DNA of 42,655 bases from Gammaproteobacteria bacterium (lineage in GTDB: Bacteria; Pseudomonadota; Gammaproteobacteria; Magnimaribacterales; Magnimaribacteraceae): assembly GCA_004214065.1 (NCBI GenBank), contig SGZM01000007.1:1-42655 (forward strand). Reading direction: 5' to 3'. Under the pieces are notes generated by a model that searched no databases, had not been told where the DNA came from, and worked only from the letters and a program-made list of their open reading frames with translations. A program made the position numbers and the translations under genes. The first letter of the stretch is position 1, and every line of letters begins with the position of its first letter. Below are positions 33,669 through 41,629 of this stretch, piece after piece.

Positions 33669-33687
33669 GATAATGAAAATTCTCTTC
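33669..33687. promoter_or_regulatory. Weak second Fur-like site near the P450 gene
   Basis: The 19 bases beginning GATAATGAAAATTC match the classic E. coli Fur consensus (GATAATGATAATCATTATC) at 14 positions, all but two in the left two thirds. It lies 40 bases upstream of the P450 ATG. Chance matches are common in AT-rich DNA. Confidence 0.3.
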
Positions 33688-33727
33688 TTATTGGCATAAT
33701 GTTCCACTTAAACCAATTAGAAAATCT

Positions 33728-35053
33728 ATGACTGAAGAAAATTCGAATCAACAAGCATTTGAGTATATTTCTAATGCTGAAATGAAGCAGAAATGGGCTC
33801 TAGAAGATGACATAAATCCTAATGACCTGCCTTTAGATAAAATTAATCCAGGTCATAATGAGTGGTTCAAAAGAAATCAAGAGTTAGAGGTTTTTGAGCG
33901 ACTTAGACAAGAAGATCCAGTCCATTACACTGAAGATAGCCAATTTGGATCCTATTGGTCTATAACTTCGTATGAAGACATTAAAGCAATAGATATGGAC
34001 CATGAAAGGTTTTCTTCTGACATTATGAACGGCGGTATCAGATTGGGCGGACAACCAATGGCAGAGCCACCTGATGAGCTTTTTCATTTACCTATGTTTA
34101 TTATGCAAGATCAGCCTAAACATACGGAACAAAGAAAAGAAGTTGCGCCTATGTTTACTGGAGCGCACCTTGCAACTTTTGAAGAACTTATCAGAACTAG
34201 AACTTGCAATATTTTAGATGATCTACCTGATGGAGAAAGTTTCAATTGGGTTCAGGATGTTTCTGTAGAACTGACAAGCAGAATGTTAGCAACATTATTC
34301 GATGTACCTCAAGAAGATAGGCTAAAGTTAATTCATTGGTCCGATACAGTAGAACGAATTTCTGATCCAAATTTCTTTGAAACTCCTGAAGAGGGATTTC
34401 AGGAAATATGGAAGTGTTTTGAATATTTCAACTCTGTTTGGGAAGACAGAAAGGCTAATGATCAAGGTGGTGGCGACCTAATTTCTATGCTCGCACGAGG
34501 AGAAGCTACAAAAAATATGTCTCCGAATGAATTTCTAGGAAATATATTATTGTTGATAGTTGCAGGAAATGACACTACTAGGAATTCAATGAGTGGCGGT
34601 ATAAGCGCTTTTAATAAATATCCTGAACAACTTAAAAAAGTTAAAGCAGACAATTCTCTTGTTCCTGGAATGGTATCTGAAATTATTAGATGGCAATCCC
34701 CTGTTGCCCATATGTGCAGAACTGCCATGGAGGATGTAGAGGTAGGAGGCAAGCTTATTAAAAAGTGGGACAAAGTAGCAATCTGGTATGTTTCTGGAAA
34801 TAGAGATAACTTGAAGTTTCCTGAATCTAATCAGTTAATAATTGATAGGAGTGATGTCCGACAACATTTATCTTTTGGATTTGGAATACACAGATGCCTA
34901 GGAAATAGATTAGCTGATCTTCAGTTGAAGATCTTATGGGAAGAGATTTTAAAAAGATTTTCCCATATCGAAGTAGTAGGGGAACAGCAATTTCTTCCTT
35001 CAAGCTTTATTAGAGGCATTACTGAACTTCCCGTAGTAGTTCATAGGCATTAA
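33728..35053 (+). CDS. Cytochrome P450, CYP153-like
   Basis: Soluble bacterial P450 of 441 residues. The I-helix motif is AGNDTTRNS (279-287), the ExxR pair is Glu318-Arg321, and the haem loop FGFGIHRCLG gives Cys390 as the thiolate ligand. The GNDTTRNSMSGG run and HRCLGNRLA closely match what I know of CYP153 enzymes, which hydroxylate the terminal carbon of alkanes or related chains; CYP226 and other terpene P450s are alternatives. The expected ferredoxin and reductase partners are not adjacent. It is divergent from fbpA with a Fur box between, and 40 bases upstream of the metallopeptidase. Confidence 0.87.
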   Translation: MTEENSNQQAFEYISNAEMKQKWALEDDINPNDLPLDKINPGHNEWFKRNQELEVFERLRQEDPVHYTEDSQFGSYWSITSYEDIKAIDMDHERFSSDIMNGGIRLGGQPMAEPPDELFHLPMFIMQDQPKHTEQRKEVAPMFTGAHLATFEELIRTRTCNILDDLPDGESFNWVQDVSVELTSRMLATLFDVPQEDRLKLIHWSDTVERISDPNFFETPEEGFQEIWKCFEYFNSVWEDRKANDQGGGDLISMLARGEATKNMSPNEFLGNILLLIVAGNDTTRNSMSGGISAFNKYPEQLKKVKADNSLVPGMVSEIIRWQSPVAHMCRTAMEDVEVGGKLIKKWDKVAIWYVSGNRDNLKFPESNQLIIDRSDVRQHLSFGFGIHRCLGNRLADLQLKILWEEILKRFSHIEVVGEQQFLPSSFIRGITELPVVVHRH

Positions 35054-35093
35054 TTTTCTAAATGAAATAAATTCTCAGTTTTTGATTGAATAG

Positions 35094-35771
35094 ATGATCC
35101 TATTTCTTATCTTCTTCTTATTTGTTTTTGTTTTGCCAAAGTTTTGGCTATCGAATGCGATGAAGAAAAATGATGAAGAATTAATGAACATGCCATTTAC
35201 CGCTGAAGAGTTTGGCCAAATCATTCTTAAAGAAAACAATCTATCTGATGTCAAAATTGAGGAAACAGAACAAGTAGATCATTATGACCTTCATGACAAG
35301 ACGGTAAGAGTTCAACAAGGAAGATTGGCAAAAAAAAGCTTAACTTCTTTAACTATTATTTGTCATGAAATAGGTCATGCAATTCAACATAAAGAGGAAT
35401 ACGGTCCGCTTGTCAGAAGAACAAGTCTAGTTGAAAGAACTCAATGGATTTCTAAGTTCGGAGGAGTTATTTTGTATAGTGGCCTTCCATTAATATTAGC
35501 TACTGGGTCATTTGGATTAATAAAGGTTTGCCTTCTCTTTGTTTTAATTTCGGTTTTATTAGGGGTTTTTATTCATTTAATTACCCTGAATGTTGAAATT
35601 GATGCAAGTTTTAATAGGGCTATGCCAATATTAGAGGAAAAGATACCCTCAGAATATCATTCTCAATGTAAAAATGTATTGCAAGCTGCAGCTTATACTT
35701 ACGTAATTGGTGCTCTAACCAGTTTTCTTTCCTTGAGATATATTTGGTTGCTTCTAAGTAGAGTTAGATGA
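35094..35771 (+). CDS. YugP-like membrane zinc metallopeptidase
   Basis: A 225-residue integral membrane protein. The zinc motif HEIGH (91-95) follows LTIIC, as in the YugP family of putative neutral zinc metallopeptidases. There is an N-terminal membrane segment (2-20) and three more around residues 118-160 and 195-222. The family's substrate is unknown. EIDAS near residue 171 contains the Glu likely to serve as the third zinc ligand. Downstream of the P450 on the same strand; it ends 3 bases before the convergent photolyase. Confidence 0.82.
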   Translation: MILFLIFFLFVFVLPKFWLSNAMKKNDEELMNMPFTAEEFGQIILKENNLSDVKIEETEQVDHYDLHDKTVRVQQGRLAKKSLTSLTIICHEIGHAIQHKEEYGPLVRRTSLVERTQWISKFGGVILYSGLPLILATGSFGLIKVCLLFVLISVLLGVFIHLITLNVEIDASFNRAMPILEEKIPSEYHSQCKNVLQAAAYTYVIGALTSFLSLRYIWLLLSRVR

Positions 35772-35774
35772 ACA

Positions 35775-37265
35775 CTAAATAGTATTTTCTTTAATAAATA
35801 ATTCCGCTTTTTCAAAAATTATTTTCTTCCTGTCAGGGTTTAATCTATCAAGTGTCCTTATTAAAAAGCTTGAACGTGCATTTTTTTCATAAAAAGACCT
35901 GTGTTTCTCAGTAAACCTCCAATAAAGTCCATCGACGACATCACACCAGTCTCCGCGCGAATAATTACTCATTTTCAATATATAGTTAGATCCACATGTA
36001 TAAGGTTTAGTGGACATAAGACCCCCATCAGCGTACGTTGCCATTCCATAAACATTTGGAACCATGACCCAATCAGATGAATCAATATACATTTCCATGA
36101 ACCAGTCATAAATTACTGTGGGGCTTATCTCACACATATTCATTAAGTTACTTATTATCATCAATCTTGGTATGTGATGATGATAGCCATCTTTTAAAGT
36201 AGTTTTTATACAATCATCTAAAGGTAAGATTCCAGTAGACCCTTCGTACCAACTATTCGTAATTTTTTTTGTATGCTTCCAGTAGTTCTCACTTCTTTGA
36301 TATTCACTTTTTTCTTGATAGATTCCTCTTATAAATTCACGCCATCCTATAATTTGTCTTATAAAACCTTCCGTTGAATTGAGAGGGATATTCCTTTTTT
36401 TAAAAACGTTTAATGTTTCTTTGATAATTTCAGCGGGACTTATTAGTCCAATATTTAGTGAAGGACTTAAGGTGCTGTGGAATAGAAAATTATTTTCCGA
36501 GACCATTGCATCTTCATAAAATCCAAAGCTTTCTATCCTTTCTTCTAAGAATATTTTTAAGTTTAATTTTGCTTGATTTCTATTTACAGGAAACCAGATA
36601 TCTTTTATTTCACCTGGATGATCATCAAAATATTTATCAACCAGCGTTTTAACTTTTAAGTGATGTTTAGATTCCTTAAATCTTGGTAAAGAGGGAATTT
36701 CTTTACCTTTAGGTAATTTCTTTCTATTTTCTTCATCAAAAGACCATTTTTCTCCAATAGGCTTATTTTTATCATCAACAAGAATGTTTAGCTTTTTTCT
36801 TCCATGCTGATAAAAGTTAGCCATTCGGAACGTTTCCTTATCCCCTTGAAATTCTCTAAATTCCTCTCTAGTAAATAGAAACATTGGACTTTTGTGTTCA
36901 ATAAGTTCAATTTTTTGCTGTTTCAGTTTAATAAAATCTTTTTCAAAGGCCTTGTCTTCAATTTCAAAAAAATTTAATTTTGTTACTTTATGTCTTTTTA
37001 AGAAATCTTCTAAAAAGTCTATATAAGATTCCTCTTTTTGACGATTCTCAAGATCAAAGTAGTGTACTTTAATATCATGCCTTTCTAACTCATCTTTGTA
37101 TTCCCTCATGGCCGTCAAAAATAAATACAGTTTTAATTTATGGTGCTTTATAAAAGTACAAAGACCGAAGTCTTCCGACATAAATACCTCATCACAACCT
37201 TTACTTCTAAGTAACTTCGGATCAAATAATTGATTGCCAAGAATGATAAATATATTTTTATCCAT
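35775..37265 (-). CDS. Cryptochrome/photolyase-related protein (PhrB/FeS-BCP branch)
   Basis: A 496-residue flavoprotein of the prokaryotic 6-4 photolyase branch, expected to repair UV photoproducts using FAD and light. The N-terminal antenna-binding domain (FIILGNQLFDP) is followed by the helical FAD domain with GWREFIRGIYQ, HHHIPRLM (363-370) and YADGGLMSTKPY. In Agrobacterium PhrB four Cys bind a 4Fe-4S cluster. Here Cys352 is kept, but the CxxC-like pair reads Ser436-Arg-Gly-Asp439, the following loop is about ten residues shorter, and Cys441 stands near the last ligand. The cluster may be missing or different. Monocistronic; a DUF2256 gene lies 3.6 kb away. Confidence 0.87.
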   Translation of the reverse strand: MDKNIFIILGNQLFDPKLLRSKGCDEVFMSEDFGLCTFIKHHKLKLYLFLTAMREYKDELERHDIKVHYFDLENRQKEESYIDFLEDFLKRHKVTKLNFFEIEDKAFEKDFIKLKQQKIELIEHKSPMFLFTREEFREFQGDKETFRMANFYQHGRKKLNILVDDKNKPIGEKWSFDEENRKKLPKGKEIPSLPRFKESKHHLKVKTLVDKYFDDHPGEIKDIWFPVNRNQAKLNLKIFLEERIESFGFYEDAMVSENNFLFHSTLSPSLNIGLISPAEIIKETLNVFKKRNIPLNSTEGFIRQIIGWREFIRGIYQEKSEYQRSENYWKHTKKITNSWYEGSTGILPLDDCIKTTLKDGYHHHIPRLMIISNLMNMCEISPTVIYDWFMEMYIDSSDWVMVPNVYGMATYADGGLMSTKPYTCGSNYILKMSNYSRGDWCDVVDGLYWRFTEKHRSFYEKNARSSFLIRTLDRLNPDRKKIIFEKAELFIKENTI

Positions 37266-37367
37266 ATAGGTTTATGACCATTTAAGTAGAGATTTAATTA
37301 AATTTTATATGTATGTTTGAGGGATCAGATAAATATATTATATAAAATTAGAAAGTGGAGAGTTGTT

Positions 37368-37394
37368 TTGACCATAAAATTTAAGTGATAAAAT
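37368..37394 (+). promoter_or_regulatory. Putative promoter of the Rieske oxygenase operon
   Basis: TTGACC (37368-37373, 5 of 6) and TAAAAT (37389-37394, 5 of 6) are separated by a short 15-base spacer. The -10 ends 6 nt before the GTG start at 37401, so a leaderless transcript is possible. The region 37266-37400 holds no gene. Confidence 0.35.
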
Positions 37395-37400
37395 AAAGTA

Positions 37401-38600
37401 GTGCATAAACATGAACAAATAAGACTATTAAAGGGTTTAATAAATCATCTTGATAATAAGACTAATATTAATGCCGGAGGTATTATTAAAACACCCGCAG
37501 ATACCTATACCTCTGAAGAAAGGTTCACTAGAGAGTGGGACTCTTTCTTTTTAAACCACCCGCAAATCATTGGATTGTCTGGAGATTTGCCAAAACCTGA
37601 CACCTTTATAACAACTGAAGATTTTGGAGTTCCAGTCCTGGCAACAAGAAATAACAAGGGAGAATTTAAAGCTTATGTGAATATTTGTTCGCATAGAGGG
37701 GTAATAGTTGAAAATGTTGAGAGAGGTGAAAAATCTAAATTCTCTTGTCCTTTTCACGGATGGACATATAGCAATGAAGGCGATTTGATTGGTTATCCTA
37801 AAAGTGAGCAATTTGGCAATATAGAAAAAACTTGTTACGGACTTAAAGAACTGCCTGCATTAGAGAAATTTGGCTTTCTATGGGTGCATCCTTCTCAAGA
37901 TGGAGTTATTGATTTAGAAGATCTATTAGGGGATGAGCTTATAAAAGAATTTGATTCATGGAGATTTGAAGATCTCATTTTTTCTAATGAAGATGTTTAC
38001 ACCACCGAGATGAACTGGAAGCTAGCAATAGATACTTTTGGTGAAACTTATCATTTTTCTGTCCTTCATAAAGATTCATTATTTCAGTCCTTTTACGGAA
38101 ACTGCCAAATGTTTGATAGTTTCAAAAGAAATGGAAGATTAATTCTTTGTAAAAGAACCATAGATGAACTGAGGGACTTATCTGAGTCTGAGTGGGATAT
38201 TTGTGCAGGTTCTTTGCCTGTGTATTATCTTTTTCCAAATATTATTTTTATTCCTACTTTGGAAGGCGCCTTTTTGGTAAAAGAGTATCCAGCTGAAAAC
38301 TCACCTCACAAGAGTTATTCAAAAATTTCATTTTATTTTCACCCTCACATCTTGGAGCATTTAAAAGAACTTGAAAAAACAGGAATAAATGCCAAGCAAC
38401 TTCTTCAAGATCAATATGAAGGATTTGCATCAGTCATAAGAGATGAAGACTATGCCGTAGCCGCTTCTTCGCATAAGGGACTTAGATCAGGCAATCTGGA
38501 CTATTTGACCTTTGGGAAAAATGAACCCGCACTGCACCATTATCACAATACCTACAGAGAAGCTTTAGGATTACAACCTCTGCCCTTAGAAGAAGTCTAG
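37401..38600 (+). CDS. Rieske non-haem iron oxygenase, alpha subunit
   Basis: Ring-hydroxylating-dioxygenase type subunit of 399 residues. The Rieske cluster site is Cys96-x-His98 and Cys116-x-x-His119. The mononuclear iron site has His218 and His223 (GETYHFSVLH) with Asp350 as the probable carboxylate ligand. The N-terminal LLKGLINHL and the end GLRSGNLDYLTFGKNEPALHHYH are typical of a single-component subgroup used on aromatics or quaternary amines; the substrate is not evident. No beta subunit, ferredoxin or reductase adjoins. The start is a GTG, as no in-frame ATG exists before the conserved region. It stops 1 base before the ABC-2 ATPase. Confidence 0.88.
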   Translation: MHKHEQIRLLKGLINHLDNKTNINAGGIIKTPADTYTSEERFTREWDSFFLNHPQIIGLSGDLPKPDTFITTEDFGVPVLATRNNKGEFKAYVNICSHRGVIVENVERGEKSKFSCPFHGWTYSNEGDLIGYPKSEQFGNIEKTCYGLKELPALEKFGFLWVHPSQDGVIDLEDLLGDELIKEFDSWRFEDLIFSNEDVYTTEMNWKLAIDTFGETYHFSVLHKDSLFQSFYGNCQMFDSFKRNGRLILCKRTIDELRDLSESEWDICAGSLPVYYLFPNIIFIPTLEGAFLVKEYPAENSPHKSYSKISFYFHPHILEHLKELEKTGINAKQLLQDQYEGFASVIRDEDYAVAASSHKGLRSGNLDYLTFGKNEPALHHYHNTYREALGLQPLPLEEV

Positions 38601-38601
38601 A

Positions 38602-39354
38602 ATGGATATCTTGAAAGTAGAGGACTTGCAAAAGTCCTACGTAAGCCCTGAAACCAAAGAGAATTTCAAAGCTGTTGATGGAATATCTTTTTGTCTAAAT
38701 GAAATACAAATTTATGGAATTCTAGGTCCTAACGGAGCCGGCAAAACCACAACCTTGGAAATGATAGAAGGGTTGACGGATATTGACGGTGGTTGTGCAA
38801 CAGTAGATGGAGTAGATGTTTCATCGGATCCTTATGCAGTGAAGCAAATAATAGGAGTGCAACTTCAATCCAATGAGTATTTTGATTCATTATCTTTGGA
38901 GGAATTACTAAAATTATTCGGTAAGCTCTACGGTAATGAAACTAATGCAAAGGCTTTATTAGAAAAAGTAGATCTGGTTGAAAAAATTCATGCGAAACCT
39001 GAAGAGCTTTCAGGAGGCCAAAAACAGAGATTCTCTATAGCTTGTGCGTTGGTTAATGAACCAAAAGTTTTATTTTTGGATGAACCTACCACAGGACTTG
39101 ATCCGCAAGCTAAGCATAATTTATGGGATCTGATTAAAGAATTAAATCAATCAGGCATGACCATTATGCTGACCACACACAATATGGAAGAAGCAGAAAC
39201 CCTATGCCATAACGTTGCTATTATGAATAAAGGCAAGATTATTGCCGAAGGAAAGCCTGACGACTTGATAGAAAAATACGATACCAGTGAAGATGAGAAA
39301 GGTAATTTGGAGAATGTCTTCCTATACTTAACTGGCAAGGAGCTTTTTGACTGA
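38602..39354 (+). CDS. ABC-2 type exporter ATPase
   Basis: A 250-residue ATPase with Walker A GPNGAGKTT, signature LSGGQKQRFSIACAL, Walker B VLFLDEPTTGLD and the switch His in TTHNMEEAE. This is the DrrA/CcmA-like ABC-2 subfamily used for export of drugs, lipids or polysaccharides. The C-terminal tail (about 215-250) is short. It begins right after the Rieske stop and overlaps the permease start by one base (TGATG), so it is translationally coupled with it. Confidence 0.9.
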   Translation: MDILKVEDLQKSYVSPETKENFKAVDGISFCLNEIQIYGILGPNGAGKTTTLEMIEGLTDIDGGCATVDGVDVSSDPYAVKQIIGVQLQSNEYFDSLSLEELLKLFGKLYGNETNAKALLEKVDLVEKIHAKPEELSGGQKQRFSIACALVNEPKVLFLDEPTTGLDPQAKHNLWDLIKELNQSGMTIMLTTHNMEEAETLCHNVAIMNKGKIIAEGKPDDLIEKYDTSEDEKGNLENVFLYLTGKELFD

Positions 39355-40442
39355 TGCTTACCTCCTTGCAGCTACATCTAGCGGGAGTTTTTTTAAAAAT
39401 CTTCTTGAGGAATAGGCAAGCTATTCTGTTTAGCCTTTTTTTTCCTCTAATTTTTATAGGAGCCTTCTCCTTTTCAGGGACGAGCAATGACCCTTTTATT
39501 ATAGGTGTTACGGATGAGTCACGGTCTCCATTTTCTCAAGAGTTTATTACTAATCTAGAACAAGAAGAGATTTTCAATTTGATTGAGGGAGATTTTGAGT
39601 CTTTGCAGTCATCATTGATAGAAGGTGACATAAGAGGGCTTATTTTGATACCAAAAAACTTTAAAGATATAGATAATTTAGGAGCTTTAAAGTTTTATGT
39701 AGATGCTTCCCAGACAAGACAAGTAAATATTATCCAGCGGGCTATCGAAACTTCACTTTTATCCGTAGAGAGAAAAATTAGAAATATAGAACCTCTGTTT
39801 GACTTACAGCTTGAGGATGTAAAGGCAAGGCCTCAAAGATATATCGATTTTTTATTACCTGGATTATTGGCCTTTATGATTATGAATTTAAGTATTGCTG
39901 GTTCTGGTTTTAATATAGTTGAGTACAGAAGACGAGGGATATTAAAGAGACTTTTTGTTACTCCTATCAAACCCAAAGATTTTATTACTTCTATTGTCTT
40001 GGCGAGAATGCTCATTGTTCTGGTTCAATTGTCTGTTGTTTTGTCCATCGCATTGTTTGTACTGGATATAACAATAATTGGAAGCTATCTCTCATTTTAT
40101 TTAACTGTCATCCTTGGAACATTTATTTTTCTTTGCATTGGATTTGCGCTCGGCAGCTTAGCTAAGACGCAAGAAGGTATAAGGCCTATAGTAGGCTTAG
40201 TTACTTTTCCTCAAGTTATCCTTTCAGGTGTCTTTTTTCCAATTAGCTCAATGCCAGAGATTGTCCAGCCGATAGTCTATTCACTTCCTTTAAGCTCAGT
40301 GGTTTCTTCTCTCAGAGAGATAGCAAATGATGGGGTTAGCTTTATGGCGTTCAGCACCTCAACCATAGGCGTATTAATTTGGGTACTTATTTCCTTTGTG
40401 ATTGCAACTCGCTTCTTCGTATGGAAGGAAGTGGCAAAGTAG
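39354..40442 (+). CDS. ABC-2 type exporter permease
   Basis: A 362-residue permease of the ABC2_membrane_3 type: one membrane segment at residues 22-40, a large extracytoplasmic domain (about 45-160), then five segments (170-360). The block VYSLPLSSVVSSLREIANDG near the end is typical. Partner of the preceding ATPase. The exported substrate is unknown; position after a Rieske oxygenase gives no firm clue. Confidence 0.88.
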   Translation: MLTSLQLHLAGVFLKIFLRNRQAILFSLFFPLIFIGAFSFSGTSNDPFIIGVTDESRSPFSQEFITNLEQEEIFNLIEGDFESLQSSLIEGDIRGLILIPKNFKDIDNLGALKFYVDASQTRQVNIIQRAIETSLLSVERKIRNIEPLFDLQLEDVKARPQRYIDFLLPGLLAFMIMNLSIAGSGFNIVEYRRRGILKRLFVTPIKPKDFITSIVLARMLIVLVQLSVVLSIALFVLDITIIGSYLSFYLTVILGTFIFLCIGFALGSLAKTQEGIRPIVGLVTFPQVILSGVFFPISSMPEIVQPIVYSLPLSSVVSSLREIANDGVSFMAFSTSTIGVLIWVLISFVIATRFFVWKEVAK

Positions 40443-40444
40443 TT

Positions 40445-40885
40445 ATGAGTGAAGAAAACTTTAAGAATCCAAGAAAACTTTTAAATGCTTGGGAGGCTCA
40501 AGCTCTAGCAACATTAACTTCAAAAGGTTTGCCTAATTCATTCAAGGCCATCACAGAGCTAATGCGTGATGAATCTCAAGATGCTGAAGCAATTACAGCT
40601 GCAGAAATTCTTTTCTGGGGTAGAGTATGGAGACAATCTAAAACAAAAGAAGAGGTTGTGACGTCGTGGAATCACTTGCTTAGACTCATTAAACATAATA
40701 ATTATCAAGGTATGGCTTCGTATGAGGACGGTAAGAAATCAATGGAAGGTGCAGACGAAAGAGTGGATTTACCAGTTCAGGAAAGAATACTTGAGCTTAT
40801 AGAAGAAGGACTAAGCCCTGAAGAGGTGATTATGCGAGGGTTCAGTTTTGAAAAAGTTACCGAGGCTATAAAAAATGGCGCATAA
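40445..40885 (+). CDS. Hypothetical cytoplasmic protein (146 residues)
   Basis: I do not recognise the family. A soluble, helical protein with no signal or membrane segment. A central aromatic-rich part (FWGRVWRQS, residues ~57-65, and SWNHLLRLI) and an acidic C-terminal half (ERILELIEEGLSPEEVIMRGFSFEKV) suggest a helical bundle; the last part resembles small repeat or winged-helix-like segments. The ATG at 40445 is preferred over an upstream in-frame start inside the permease gene. It is 2 bases after the permease stop, and its 3' end overlaps the DUF2256 gene by 11 bases. Confidence 0.72.
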   Translation: MSEENFKNPRKLLNAWEAQALATLTSKGLPNSFKAITELMRDESQDAEAITAAEILFWGRVWRQSKTKEEVVTSWNHLLRLIKHNNYQGMASYEDGKKSMEGADERVDLPVQERILELIEEGLSPEEVIMRGFSFEKVTEAIKNGA

Positions 40886-41012
40886 TAAAGTCACTCTTCC
40901 TGAAAAGATTTGTTTGAACTGCAACAGACCTTTTTCTTGGAGAAAAAAATGGGAACGCAGTTGGAATGAAGTAAAGTTCTGTAGCAAAAAATGCAAAGGA
41001 GACTATAAGTGA
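40875..41012 (+). CDS. DUF2256 zinc-finger-like protein (45 residues)
   Basis: A tiny protein with two Cys pairs, ICLNC (13-16 region) and FCSKKC, spaced by WRKKWERSWNEVK. This is the DUF2256 pattern (K-x-C-x-x-C-x-x-P-F-x-W-R-K-K-W). The four Cys should bind zinc. I recall DUF2256 genes often occurring near photolyase-related genes; here the photolyase is 3.6 kb away, on the opposite strand. The function is unknown. It overlaps the previous gene by 11 bases and the next by 4, in a different frame each time, which supports translation as part of the operon. Confidence 0.85.
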   Translation: MAHNKVTLPEKICLNCNRPFSWRKKWERSWNEVKFCSKKCKGDYK

Positions 41013-41407
41013 GTAAAATTGAGAAAATTATATTAACTATATTGGCCGTTGAGCATTTGGGATTTGGACTTTACGGTCTTTATGATCCTAATTCCATTGC
41101 AGAATTAACTGGTTACATTCTCAACAGTGAATTTGCTCTATCGGAGATAAGAGCTTATTACACTTTGATATCTGCACTTGGTTTTATGGCATTGTTCGCG
41201 ATATTTATTCAATCCATCGTAAGACAAACTTACATCATCTACGCATTTATGTTTGGCTGCATACTCTCAGGAAGAATATTCAATTACCTACTTACAGATG
41301 AGCTAATTACTTCAATAATAGCTGCTATGGTTGCGGAAGCTATAGTCGTAGGACTTTCTCTGTGGCGCCTTATTGCTCTTAGACAAGCAACTAAAGTAGA
41401 AATCTAA
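41009..41407 (+). CDS. DUF4345-like small membrane protein
   Basis: A 132-residue protein with four hydrophobic segments (about 5-22, 45-65, 72-92 and 100-124). The E-I-R-A-Y-Y motif (46-51) at the start of the second segment matches DUF4345-type proteins. Function unknown. The start is a GTG at 41009 overlapping the DUF2256 stop (GTGA). The stop is directly followed by the next ATG with no gap. Confidence 0.72.
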   Translation: MSKIEKIILTILAVEHLGFGLYGLYDPNSIAELTGYILNSEFALSEIRAYYTLISALGFMALFAIFIQSIVRQTYIIYAFMFGCILSGRIFNYLLTDELITSIIAAMVAEAIVVGLSLWRLIALRQATKVEI

Positions 41408-41629
41408 ATGGGCTCGAATACAATCACCTTAATTTTTTGCTTGGGAGGAATAACCTTTTTAGCAAATTGGATCTACCTTTTTTCTATTTATGTAAAAGAC
41501 AAAGGCATAACTCTGGATACAACAGGTAAACTTTTCAAGTTAATTCTGTTTTGCTTGGTTACTTCCAGCATAGGGGTTCTCTTCACGGGGATATTATTTG
41601 TCTCGGCATTGATGATTGCCCATGGATAA
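41408..41629 (+). CDS. Small membrane protein (73 residues)
   Basis: Two strong hydrophobic segments (about 6-29 and 43-69) separated by a short polar loop (KDKGITLDTTGK). No family recognised. It sits with zero gap after the DUF4345-like gene and overlaps the peptidase E start by 8 bases, so it is clearly part of the operon. Confidence 0.68.
   Translation: MGSNTITLIFCLGGITFLANWIYLFSIYVKDKGITLDTTGKLFKLILFCLVTSSIGVLFTGILFVSALMIAHG

Noticed and set aside
40379..40444. Longer start of the 146-residue protein inside the permease gene
   Set aside because: The extra 22 residues are the permease 3' end read in another frame; the ATG at 40445 directly after the permease stop is more natural.
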